NCBI GenBank assembly: GCA_029948255.1 | Contig: JALIZF010001765.1 | Span: forward strand, 1-64,000 | Source: Telmatactis stephensoni | Taxonomy: Eukaryota > Cnidaria > Anthozoa > Actiniaria > Isophelliidae | Direction: 5' to 3' | DNA: 64,000 bases | Part shown: one piece after another, positions 38,494-49,541 of the stretch | Position numbering within the stretch: the stretch's first letter is position 1 | Layout of the letters: each line of letters begins with the position of its first letter | Program-made: the position numbers and the translations under genes | Notes under the pieces: generated by a model | What the model saw: the letters and a program-made list of their open reading frames with translations, nothing else | What the model was told of the DNA's origin: nothing | Databases searched by the model: none

Positions 38494-38589
<96 letters not shown>

Positions 38590-38598
38590 TGATTGATA
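38494..38598. repeat. GATA microsatellite
   Basis: About 25 copies of GATA, directly after a TGTTATAAA element end upstream of the Crypton-type gene. Confidence 0.95.
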
Positions 38599-38639
38599 GA
38601 CCGAAAAGGTAAACCTAGACTCGAGCTACCACAGGTAGC

Positions 38640-39645
38640 CCGAGTAATTATAAGGCCATTGTCTTATGCCGTCGTGGTCCTCGTTGCTCTTTGTTGTCTG
38701 ACTTGTTTTGTTTCAAAACAATGTCTGTCGCTTTCGTAATAGCGACCAAAGATGCCACAAGTGAATTTTGTCTTTTCTGAAATTTGGAGTCCTGTGTACG
38801 GACTTGTGCAGGAAGTTGGTTCCAGATGAGTGGGTTGACTCGTGGCGTTCTCAAGCCATCGAGGTTGGCTGGCTTTGGATATTGGTCATCCTTTGTTTGT
38901 GTCTTTTCGTCTGGTATCTTATCCTTCAAAAGGCTGTTCATCTACAGGGCTCCCTGTCTTTTCGCTCAGATCGAGATCTTGAGTGATGTCATGTAATGCA
39001 TATCATTACTGCTTTGTTTGGTTTCCGCCTCTCGGGTATTAGTTAGTTCTTTGACCTGCGTGTCCAAAGACCCGGGGGGGGGGACTCCGATTGTAAAATG
39101 GACGGGGATGCTCGTCGTACCTTTTAGGGGTCAAAATTTGCAATCTGGTACCTTTTAGGGTGTCTCAGACTTAAGTGGACTACCAGAGACATAGCTGATA
39201 CCTTTTTAAGGTAAATAAACTACCTAAAATAAGCATGAAAGGGACGATTTCGATGATCTGAATTGAATCTTCAAAGCACATCGATAACAATGTGTTTCAT
39301 TACTTTCATTCTTTATTATTGTTTTTGAATTGGTACCTTTTAGGGGTAGAAATGAATTGTTGCCACTCCCACTCAGGTACCTTTTAGGAGTTATTTTCAA
39401 AATTTGTCAAATTTCCGACAAGCATCCCCGTCCTCTTATATACCCCCCCCCCCCCCCCCCGGGCCAAAGACACGATGGATTCCGCGTCGGCGGCTCTATT
39501 TTGGTCTTCTATGCCCTCGTGATCATTGTCCAAGGCTGACGGGCTCTATCATAACATCCATTTTTCTATTCATGGAACGCATTTCATCCACGAGGGACTT
39601 CCCAAATCGTTCATGCTTGTTTGACATTGACAAAGCAGTTTGACA
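38640..39645 (-). pseudogene. Unidentified element ORF (gag-like), interrupted
   Basis: Minus-strand coding sequence from about 39640 to 38648. It begins MSNKHERFGKSLVDEM, passes through a heptad-like stretch (AESIV, then SLDTQVKELTNTREAE), and ends with PRVNPLIWNQLPAQVRTQDS and LVASLVAITKATDIVL. The copy-B element at 39072-39463 is inserted within it. A stop or frame change occurs near 38965. The style (conserved pro-rich plus coiled coil, next to transposons) recalls gag-like ORFs of cnidarian retroelements, but I cannot name the family. Confidence 0.45.
39072..39463. mobile_element. C/G-tract-ended element (copy B), 8-bp target duplication
   Basis: The ends are CCGGGGGGGGG and a run of about 18 C followed by GGG. 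CCAAAGAC is repeated exactly at 39064-39071 and 39464-39471. The inner TIR GACGGGGATGCTCGTCG mirrors CGACAAGCATCCCCGTC. GGTACCTTTTAGGG or a close variant occurs about five times. The 8-bp duplication is hAT-like. Confidence 0.85.
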
Positions 39646-40283
39646 TTCTAACCACGTTAGAACTTCTGTTTGTTTGACTTTCTTAATCTAACTACGTTAG
39701 ATATCGAGGTGCTTTTTGTATGATTTTGCAGAGTATACAGAGAAACGTCTTTCTAGTCTTGACGCACGTGTGCAATGACTTGACGCATGCGCTGTGCTAT
39801 CTCATGGGATCTCCATGCCTCCGGTCATGTGATAGAATTACTGTTTTTGTGAAGGTCAGGAAAAATTATGCAAATCTTTTATAAGAAAAAATGTCAGAAA
39901 ACATTGTTACGCGTTAAGGTGACAAAGTATAACAAAGCACGCACGACTGCAAGAAATTCATGGCAACAATTATGTAAGTTTATGCAAAAGGTCACCGAAA
40001 AACCGGCAATGTTGCAGCAACAGTGGTTCAAAAAAATCGTAGCTGCACACCATGTACACTTAATATTCCATAAGTCGATCAATTCGCTCCTCAGTTGGGC
40101 TTCCTGTGGTGGTCGCTCCACAGAGAACAAAAACTGCCACTTGTGGAATGTTACACTACTTCAATCAACTTCTAACCCAACAAAGATGTATTAAAAGTTT
40201 TCGTCTAGTGTAAAAACCTGTAGTACTTTTCAATTGATCTAGTTGCCGCTAGAAATCTTTGTTGGCCGTGTCTACGTTTTCTA

Positions 40284-40456
40284 AAGCTTTGGGCATGCTA
40301 CCGCAATCACTTAGAGCTCCATCTTGTTTACGTTACCTTAGAAACAGTCTCAGAATTGTCTGCCGTGTCCATCATGGAGGAGTTTTCGTTGGACAGTGCT
40401 TCGGAAAAGCAGCAAATTTCTGTAGAGAAAAGTTCGATTGGTTGTAGAAACGATAT
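40284..40456 (-). pseudogene. Duplicated fragment of KIF4 exon 23 and flanks
   Basis: About 173 bp closely match 53143-53322, which holds the KIF4 exon encoding [15 protein letters not shown] plus parts of both introns (GGGCATGCTACCGCAATCAC in each). The copy has small indels that break the frame. No neighbouring KIF4 exon is copied and intron sequence is included, so it arose by DNA duplication rather than from mRNA. Confidence 0.85.
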
Positions 40457-41950
40457 TGACTGATTGACGGCTCAGAAAAACCCAAAATCAAAAAAAAAAA
40501 ACTTTTATAATTTGCTGGTCGCGATGCAACGATTTTGGCTGTAACTTTGTAGTATTTCATAATTCGCAGAAATAGAAAGCAAAAATCTCCAAAACCCTTA
40601 TTTGATTCATATACAAGTATTTAAACTTTTTCAACATCCTGGATATTGCAGAACAGCATGTCACGTCTTGATTTGTCTGTCTTCACTATATTGTGACATC
40701 TTGTTTTTGTGGTTGTTTTGTTCTTTAATGTAGAATAAAATAAATTTGGGGTAGCTCATCACCCTTCCTCGCAGCCAAGTGCTGAATTACGAAGGGCGCA
40801 ACTCAACGTGATCGAGTCGAAGGAATACAAGGGCGCTTTCATTACGAGACAATTGAACAATCACACATTTACATACAAATTTACATACACACACACACAC
40901 GCAGCAGCCACCATACGACCCATGTCTGATCACGGAGCACTGCTTAGATCGAAACTAGTTCGTTTTTACTGAGGGAGGAAAAACCGGAGTACCCGGGAAA
41001 AAAACCCTCGAAGGGAGAGAATGAACAAATAAAAGCCCTCTAAGAGGACATGTGGTTACTGGTCAAATGATAAGTAAACAAGCAAAGCATTTAAACTAAA
41101 CAAACAAACCAACAAAAACAAATAGAAAACGGAAAGAAAGAAAGAATGCTTTCGAGGAAAAAATAATTATAATTGTTCTGTCAATATGGAGTCTACGAGA
41201 ATGATGAAAGTGCTCCAAAAAGTCCTCCAAATTATATATTACAAAGAAGAAAATGACAAACTAGGCAAACCACAACTTTCTATTCCTAAACGTTTTGAGG
41301 TTACTGAACAAACAGAACAGTCTTTGTAGTCACATCTGGACTCATTGGCTCTTTGTTAAATGACTAATTAAATTCAAAAATAATTTTCACGTGTATTTCA
41401 CATCTTTTTTACATATTTCCCCCAGTAGTGTAGTGACAGGTAAAAATAAAAGCTGTGCCTGGTTGAATGAGAAAAATAAAGATAAAACATTGTCTATACT
41501 TACCAATATATCGAAACAAACACAAGCCACATGGAAAAACGAGTCTGCTTGACCTTTTCGTCAGCGGTATACTTCGGTGAAGCCAATGCCGAGTGTGTTC
41601 GTAGACTCCATATTTATTGAAAACTTCTAAGATTTTTTCATCGAAAGGAAATCTCTAATGAAATTTTAACAACCGCTGTCTAAAAAAGGTGGATATTTCT
41701 TAGAATATTTCGTATTTTCTTCGTGAAAACCGATTAAAATGAGTCAAGTAATCTTCGAGCCAATTCCGTACGTTTTTCGTTCTCTCTTCGTGAACGACTT
41801 CGGGAAATCCGAATTACTTACACCTTACACACTTACACACTTACACACTTACTTACACGCTCGATGACATAATGGTTACTGGCTTGCATACAAGCCAGTA
41901 ACCACAAAAAAGAATGACACACTAAGCATATCGTAGTGCGTAAATCCGTC
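40457..41950. other. Intergenic with small repeats
   Basis: No gene is recognised. It contains a CA run at 40889-40902, a TTACACAC run at about 41825-41860, inverted ATATGGAGTCTACGA copies at 41184-41198 and 41599-41613 (a possible 430-bp MITE), and a perfect 14-bp-stem hairpin at 41873-41904 (TGGTTACTGGCTTG, loop CATA). Confidence 0.5.
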
Positions 41951-42697
41951 TTAAGGTAATTCCGTAGAAATAAAACTAGAAATGGAATTCTCATAAAACT
42001 TCACACAGTGATAATTTTTGAGTTGCTTATCCCAAAAATGAAATAAAAAATGGTGGTCACTGTAGCCGTTTTTGCGCTAGATTGCTTTAAAGTACACCAT
42101 CTTTTGTGTCTTGAGGGCTCAAGATTCGAAGATCAAAATCGTGTCAAAAATAATTAATTTCTTAAATCTGAGAAGTGCTAGCTGACTAATATGAGCTCAT
42201 TTTCTCTCTTTGGGCAATAGCCTAGTATTATGATGCAATAAATTGTTGTAAAAATGCGTTTGCTACAAGAAAGAAGGTAAAATTGGTTGATAGTACGTGC
42301 CCGTGAAGCAGCGTGAAAGCACCTTCCGACCGTACGTTTTATAAAATATCTAAAAAACTGGAAATGGAATCTTGACTATAATTATATATATGATAGAGAA
42401 CCTTATTACCATTGATTTGAAAAAATAAAAAGAATAGGTGCCCGTGCTCGTTTCCGCGCTACGACGCGCTATGTGAAACAAGACGTCGTAAACAGCCTGT
42501 GACCGAAGAGGACTGAGGCGAGTAACCACTAAAGTGCCTCTTATAGCGTGCCTACTGTTCAAAACTTCATAAGACTAAAGCTTGCATCATTTTAAGTCAA
42601 ATATATATCTTTTACAATATATCAAACAAATCAAAATAGGCTGAACTATGCTATGCGCAGTAGAGATGCGCACTGCAAAACTACGGAATTACCTTAA
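41951..42697. mobile_element. TTAA-flanked element (TTAAGGTAATTCCGTAG ends)
   Basis: TTAAGGTAATTCCGTAG at 41951 is exactly inverted as CTACGGAATTACCTTAA at 42681-42697. The 747-bp interior has no transposase. It shares the TTAAGGT terminus with elements at 18846 and 56255. Confidence 0.8.
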
Positions 42698-42953
42698 TTC
42701 CCTTCACTGCAGTATCTTGACTTGGCTACTATTTTAATCAAATTTTTTGGCACATCCGGGGCACGTTCGTCTTCTCAGTTGCGAAAAAGACATGGCCTTC
42801 TTGATCTTTTATCCTTGATTACTTAAAATTTCAAGCGAAACCAAAAGACATTAACACAACTTCGATCCCAGCTAAAATATCAAGTAATGGAAATCCGCTT
42901 ATACATTGTACAAGGTATGCGGAAAATATATTTTCGAGCAAAAACGTTCATTC

Positions 42954-43805
42954 TCATTTCAGTTGGTATACATGAATTAGCTTTTTTGGTTGAGATTCAC
43001 TATATTTGATCCTCCTCAAATTAATTTTGAGTGAGATTTTGTCAAGAAGTAATCTATGGTAGTAACTCCAAGCAAAGTTACCAAAATGGGCGTGGCCGGG
43101 CGCGTAACTCCAAAATCGCGTAACTCGAAAATCGTAACTCGAAAATCGTAACTTGAATTTTTTTCCTGCCCTCTGGGACAAGTACTTAGGGTAGAATTTC
43201 TTACGAATATGTGCTAAATGATTGTTCCAGGTTAACGCACTGTCAACAAGAACGCCGAGATATTTAAATGATGTGACTTCATTAAGCTGGTGATTATTTA
43301 AACGAATATTAATTTCACCAGAGTTTTGCAGCCCTTTGCGAGAACCAACCTTCGTTACCTCGGACTTACCAGGATGTGTAACCATGTCGTTCATGCATAA
43401 CCACGTATTGATGTTATCTAAATCCTCGTTTATGCAATTTGCAGCTATGGTAGTGTCCTTGTTGCTAAAATGAATCTCAGTGTCATCAGCAAACAAAACA
43501 CAATTCGAGTGATTAACAGCTGATGTTATGCCGTTATAGTGGATGCAGAACAAGGATGGTCCAAGGACCGATCCCTGTGGTACACCAGACCGCAGTGCTC
43601 GGATGTCAATGTTGAGTCGTTGCATTTCACGTACTGTCTTCGGTCATTCAAATAGCTTTCTAACCATGCAGCTTAGAACCTGTCCAGATACTCCAGACGC
43701 TTTCAACTTACCAAGTAATATATCATGATTGATGACGTCAAAAGCTTTACGCAGGTCCAAAAAGGTTGCAATGGCCGTGAGATCTCTCTTATTGTTCTCC
43801 AATAC
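42954..43805 (-). mobile_element. LINE B: reverse transcriptase fragment
   Basis: Minus-strand RT sequence: FLDLRKAFDVINHDILL (near 43770-43720), a stop near 43650, then SGVPQGSVLGPSLF and the catalytic LFADDTEIHF near 43480, followed by the TSFKYLGVLVDSALTWN thumb motif. It decays after about 43200, where CGTAACTCGAAAAT tandem units (43100-43158) occur. It is a dead copy. Confidence 0.85.
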
Positions 43806-43829
43806 CCAGATCAAATGCAATTCCAGGTT

Positions 43830-45890
43830 ACAGCTTTTTCTCCCAACCTAGCATATCAAATGCAGGAGGTGTCGGCTTCTTTGTTTCTAAAAAAAATAAC
43901 AAGTTCATTAAGAACAGATCTTTCGTGTACTAAAGCTGATTTTGAATGTCTTTGGATTGAAGTTGAGTGTGACCTGCATCACAATATCGTCTGTGGTGCC
44001 ATCTATAGACACCCAAATGCAAATTACGAAAGTTTCTTCGAATATTTGAGTATAACACTATAGGAAAAGTTAATGATGAAAAAAAAATTTGCGTCATTAT
44101 GGGAGATTTTAATATTGACTTACTGCACACTTCTCATTCTGCTACCGAAGAATTTCTTAATACTCTCGAAACAAATTTCTTTAGCCCACATATTTTGCAG
44201 CCAACGCGAATTACTCACCATTCAGCAACTCTCATTGATAATATATTTTTTAACTCCATTACGCATCATACTATTAGCGATAATATTTACTATGAACTTA
44301 CCGATCATTTACCGAATTTCTTAATTATCTATAAGTTTTCAACACTTAATAGACTGGAATAAAGAGCTGGCTGATTCTAACAATCCCTCTCGTATGTTTG
44401 GTTTTATTCTATTCTGTCTAATATCGTTGATAAACATGTTCCGTCAAAACAATGAAGTATAAAAGAGATAAGACAACTGTCCAAACCCTGGATAACAAAG
44501 GAGTTACTGAGGATTTCTATTGAAGTAAAAAACAAGTTATACAGGAAATATCTACAAAATAGATCATTGTACTATCATGATAAATTCAAATTATATAGAA
44601 ACAAACTAAATCACTTAATCAAAATAAGTAAATGTTCTTACTACAAAAATATTTTGCAGATAACAAATCCAATCTTAAAAATACCTGGAAAGGCATCAAA
44701 GAAATTGTTGGCTACAAATATGGTAATTCCAATGTGCCTTCAAAAATAATTACAGCCGATAGTGTTGAACTTACATATTGTAAGTCAATTGCCAATGCTT
44801 TCAATGACTAGTTCTTTGCAAACATTGGAAGTTCCCTTGCAAATTCCGTCAGTCAAACTTCAAACTCCCCATTTGATTTCATGCTGCCGATCATAACTCA
44901 AAGTTTTCAATTTACTCCAATTTCTATTAATGAAATTGAGAGAGAAATTCTCAATTTGAATGTCAAAAAATCTGCTGGTCCTCACAGCATTCCAATATAT
45001 TTACTAAAATCGATCAGCAAATCAATATCGAAACCCCTTGCGGATATTTACAATTCATCTTTATCAAAGGGCTTAGTCCCTGAAAAGTTTAAACTAGCTA
45101 GTGTGATCCCGGTTTTCAAAAAAGGGTCACACCTAGATGTTAACAATTACCGTCCAATTTCGCTACTGTCAATTTTTGATAGGATACTTGAAAAATTAGT
45201 CTTCAACAGGTTATTAGACTTTGTGAATAAAAACAGTATTCTTTTTAATAAACAGTTTGGTTTTCGGCCAAAGCACTCCACTCTTCAAGCTATTCTTTCC
45301 ATAACTGACAAAATTCAGTGTGCAGTCGAAGAGGGTGCGTACTCATGTGGCATCTTCCTCGACTTAAGCAAAGCGTTTGACACAGTAAACCATGAAATAC
45401 TATTAAATAAACTTAATCATTATGGCATACGAGGAATTGCTCAATCTTGGTTCTCTTCTTATTTAAATAACAGAAGACAGTTCGTATCTCTTGGTAATAT
45501 AAAATCACATAAAATCAGAGGAAAGTAATATTATGTGTGGTGTTCCCCAAGGCTCAGTCCTTGGACCGATTTTGTTTCTACTCTACATAAATGACTTTCA
45601 AAATTCATCAGATATACTTGACTTTCATCTTTTTGCCGATGACTCAAATCTTTTCTATAAGAACAAAAACTTACAGAATCTTGAAACAATTGTTAACAAT
45701 CAACTACAGCGAGAAAACAGCTGGCTTTGTGCCAACTGAAACTTTTACTGAATGTCGAAAAGACAAAGTCCGTCATTTTCCATCCAGTCCAAAAAAAAAA
45801 AAAATCCTTTACAACGTACGTTTACAAATTGATAACAAATGTATTGATCGTGCAACTGAAATAAAATATCTCGGTATTATGTTAGATAGT
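43830..45890 (+). mobile_element. LINE C: endonuclease + RT, degenerate
   Basis: The endonuclease remnant has CGAIYRHPNANYESF, the VIMGDFNIDLLHT motif near 44096 and TDHLPNF near 44304. The RT (about 44880-45740) shows SAGPHSIPIYLL, NNYRPISLLSIFDRILEKL, QFGFRPKHSTLQA, FLDLSKAFDTVNHEILL, a stop near 45528, GVPQGSVLGPILFLLYIN and LFADDSNLFY. After a frameshift it runs on to EIKYLGIMLDS, where the palindromic element at 45891 interrupts it. Several frame breaks make it inactive. Confidence 0.85.
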
Positions 45891-46138
45891 CTAAGAGAGC
45901 GAAGCTCAGTATTGATGTCTGTGCGATGTTCGTGGCGGCTAAGGCTATTTTTAGTAACTTCGCCATCGCGCGCGCAAGTCCCTCAACCAATAGAATTTGA
46001 TTTTTGACGTGCGCGCGGACGGGACCGTTTGAATTCTATTGTTTAAGAGCCTTGCGCGCGCGATGGCGAAGTTACTAAAAATAGCCTTAGCCGCCACGAA
46101 CATGGCACAGACATCAATACTGAGCTTCGCTCTCTTAG
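45891..46138. mobile_element. Palindromic MITE, ~105-bp arms
   Basis: CTAAGAGAGCGAAGCTCAGT at the left mirrors ACTGAGCTTCGCTCTCTTAG at the right. The arms continue through GTTCGTGGCGGCTAAGGCTA and TTTTTAGTAACTTCGCCATC to a GCGCGC-rich centre. It is inserted at the 3' side of LINE C. Confidence 0.85.
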
Positions 46139-46159
46139 TATTATGGTCTCTTGATACTG

Positions 46160-49100
46160 ATAAATGAGAGATTTATGTACATCGTATTTAATGGAATTAT
46201 ATTGACTCGTTTTGACATTGATTTACTTCCTGCATATCTTCCTTCGCCTGAGCCCGTACCAACTGTCACACCTGTAGAAGTCTGTAATAAACTGACGAAA
46301 GTTCCTGCCTTTAAGGTACATGGCCTTGACAATGTACCTAATCGAATTATTAAGAATTCTTGTTATGAATTAGCTGTCCCTGTTTGTACTATCTTCAACA
46401 CATCACTGTCAACTGGGGTATTTCCGGCCGAGTGGAAGGATGCTATCATCACCCCCGTGCCCAAATCACAACCTGTATTGAGTGAGGATGACTTGAGACC
46501 GATTGCTTTAACCTCGAGTCTATCAAAGATACTAGAAGACTTTGTCGTTACCTGGATGTTAGAGGATATCAAACAAAGAATCGACCCGAAGCAATTTGGC
46601 AGCTTGAAAGGTGCGTCAACAAATAACTGGTTGAAATCACTTGATTCGCCATTACACTACCTAACTGTAAGGATGTGCTTTGTTGATTTCAGCAAAGCAT
46701 TTGATCGTATAAATTACAATATATTGATCAACAAATTGTTGGAGCTTGGTGTTAGATCGTCTATCATACCATGGATCTCCAGTTTCCTTACTAATCGTCG
46801 TCAGTCGGTGAGGATTGGCCGCTCTCAATCAGACTGGGCAAATGTTAACGTTAGTGTCCCCCAAGGCACTAAACTGGGCCCTATTTTGTTTCTTGTAATT
46901 GATATAAATGACCTTGAATTGAGATCTCCTCGAACATCTATCTGGAAGTATGTGGACGATGTCACTATTTCTGAGGATTTGACCGCGCAGGAACCATCAT
47001 TCCTCCAATGAAACTGATCTGACTGATCTCGACAGCATCAGCCAATGGGCCTTACGCAACGATATGAAGCTGAATGAAAAAAAGTGTAAAGAGATGGTAG
47101 TTTGTTTTCTTCGCAATCGCCCGGACTGAGGAGATTCCTTGCCTCCATATTAATGGCAAACCACTTGAACGTCTCCCAGCTTTTAAAGTTCTTGGAATCA
47201 CGCTTAAGAGAGAACTATAGACCGATTTCGCTTTTGCCTGTGGTTAGCAAAGTGATGGAACGCTGCGTATATCAGGTCTTGGATGAACATCTTCGAAGTA
47301 TGATCAGCCCCTGTCAATTTGGCTTCATCAGAAATCGTTCCTGTGTTACACAACTTCTCTCTGTTCTGTACAATATTGGTCAAAACCTGGACAAGAACAT
47401 TCAGACAGATATAACATACTTAGATTTTGCGAAAGCTTTCGATTCAGTGGACTATGGAATATTGTTTTAAAAAAAAGTTGGAATGTTATGGCGTGACTGG
47501 ATCTCTGCTAAAGTGGTGCAAAGATTATTTACATGAAAGAATGCAACGAGTATTAGTGGATGGGTCAGCTTCTCAGTGGTCAACTGTAACCTCCGGCGTG
47601 CCCCAAGGGAGCATTCTCGGCCCCTTATTTTTTGTTGTGTTCATTAACGATCTCCCAGATTCTGTTACAAATGTAGACACAGCCATCTACGCCGATGACA
47701 CAAAGCTCTATAAAGCAATTCGATCCCCATCCGACTGTGATGTCCTACAGAATGCTTTATCCGATGTTACACGCTTGAGCCACATTAGAAATATTAGTTT
47801 CAACTCCTCTAAATGTAAAGTCCTCTCTGTAACTCGAAAGAAAAATCCTGTGTTATTCAATTATCATTTTACCTCAAGTGACTTGTTGCGTGTTGACTTT
47901 GAAAAAGATCTTGGCATCATAGTTACTAGCAACCTTACATGGGAAACACATATCAACTCCATCATTTCTAAAGCTAACAAATTGCTTGGCCTCCTGAGAC
48001 GGACCTGTCCCCTTCTAACTGATATCAAAGTTAGACGTACGCTCTACTTGGCTTTGGTAAAATCCCAGCTATGTTATGGTACTGAAATCTGGTCTCCTCA
48101 CTCCTACACGCTAAAGAACAGACTGGAAAGAGTACAGCGAAGAGCAACAAGGTGGATCCTGCAGACAAGACCTGGTGAAATGCCCTATAAGGAGAGATTG
48201 ACAAAGCGGAATCTTCTCCCCCTGGCCTACGACAGAGAACTCAGAGACCTTGTACTTTGCTATAAATTAATCTACGATAATCTAGGTTTAGATTTCAGCG
48301 ACTACGCTTCGTTTGTTGAGCACAGACGCACTCGTCTGAGTGCATTATCCAATCGTGTACTTAAAGTACCTTTGTGTAAAACCAAAACTTTTCAGTCATC
48401 ATTTTTCAATAGAGTTGTAAACATCTGGAACTAAATGTGTGCTATAGCTGACCCTGACAGTTTTTTGAATGTGTCTGCCTTTAAAGTATTCCTCCAGAAG
48501 CAGTACAAAACGAAATTTATGTCAACGTTTGAGACAGATTTTGTCTGCACCTGGACCTATGTGCCAACATGTTCTTGCCATAGTTAGACCGGCATGAAGG
48601 GTCTACCTATGACTGGGGCGTTTTGGCACATGGGTCCCGGCACCGCTAGTTTCTTGATAACCCAGAAGAATATTTTCAGTGTTCAATATTTTAAGGGCGG
48701 GGAGGACAAATTTCCAGTTGCACCTGGGCCATGTGCCAACATGTTCTTGCCATAGTTAGACCGGCATGAAGGATCTTCCTGTGGCTGGAACGTGTTGGCA
48801 CATGGGTCCCGGCACTGCTAGTTTTTGATAGCTGCATAGAATATTTTCAGTACTTCTATTTTAGGGTTTGGGGAGGATATCTTTCTAGTTTTTAGTTACT
48901 TTAGTCAAGGCGGGTACCTCGCATGGGACTTCGTGTCCCGTTTGTACCCACCTCTTGGACAGTGCCTTTGTTTTGTTGTTTTTCTACTTTCTCTAATTTT
49001 TGTATTTTAGTTATGTTATTTCTGCGGTTTGTCCAATAAAGTTGTGAAAAAAAATTAATAGCCAACTGAAATGGAACAATCATGTTGAAGTGATGGTAAA

Positions 49101-49541
49101 GAAAGTCTCTAAGCGCCTTTATATCTTACGTGTCTTACGTGTCTTGTGGTATCCCTGCTGACGACCTACTGATAATCTATTTTGCTCTGATCAGATCTGT
49201 GCTGGAATATGCTTGCGCCGTCTGGCATACTAGTCTGCCAAATTACTTAACGAAAAAAAGAAAAAGAGCCTTGCGTATTATCTACCCCGCCACACATTAT
49301 CGTGATGCCTTGCTGGTTGCTAAATGTGAAACCCTCGTCGACAGAAGAAAGTCCCTTTGTCAGACGACGTTGCAGAAAATGGAAGAACCCAGTTCGCGTT
49401 TACACCATCTCATCCCTACTACACAAGCCTCGATACACAGTCACAACTTAAGGAACAAAAAAAAGCTATGTCTTACCGAGGTGTAGAACTGAACGCTATA
49501 AGAAAAGTCTCATTCCTTCAAGCTATCACGCTTGTGACTAG
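46160..49541 (+). mobile_element. LINE D: RT fragment, split by LINE E
   Basis: The first part (46160-47207) encodes VPAFKVHGLDNVPNRIIKNS, DDLRPIALTSSLSKILE, FVDFSKAFDRINYNIL, SVPQGTKLGPILFLV and the catalytic KYVDDVTI, then after a frameshift LERLPAFKVLGITL. The second part (49055-49541) continues exactly as NSQLKWNNHVEVMVKK, LEYACAVWHTSLPNYL and ends RTERYKKSLIPSSYHACD with a stop at 49541. This is a LINE different in sequence from C and E. Frameshifts make it inactive. Confidence 0.85.
47208..49054 (+). mobile_element. LINE E: 5'-truncated insertion in LINE D
   Basis: It begins within the RT (ENYRPISLLPVVSKVMERCV). A one-base break near 47466 shifts frame to KKLECYGVTGSLLKWCKDYL, followed by SGVPQGSILGPLFFVVFIND, IYADDTKLYK and a long intact C-terminal region to the stop at 48434. 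The 3' untranslated part contains a tandem duplication of about 170 bp (48549-48890) and an AATAAA-like signal before a terminal A tract at 49047-49054. TTAA flanks both sides (47204-47207 and 49055-49058), and excision restores LINE D's reading (ITL-NSQLKW). Confidence 0.88.

Noticed and set aside
41873..41904. tRNA- or small-RNA-like hairpin
   Set aside because: A single perfect 14-bp stem with a 4-base loop; no cloverleaf, box A/B or other RNA gene signature.
43543..43728. Plus-strand frame over LINE B
   Set aside because: Antisense of the RT palm region carrying the FADD box.
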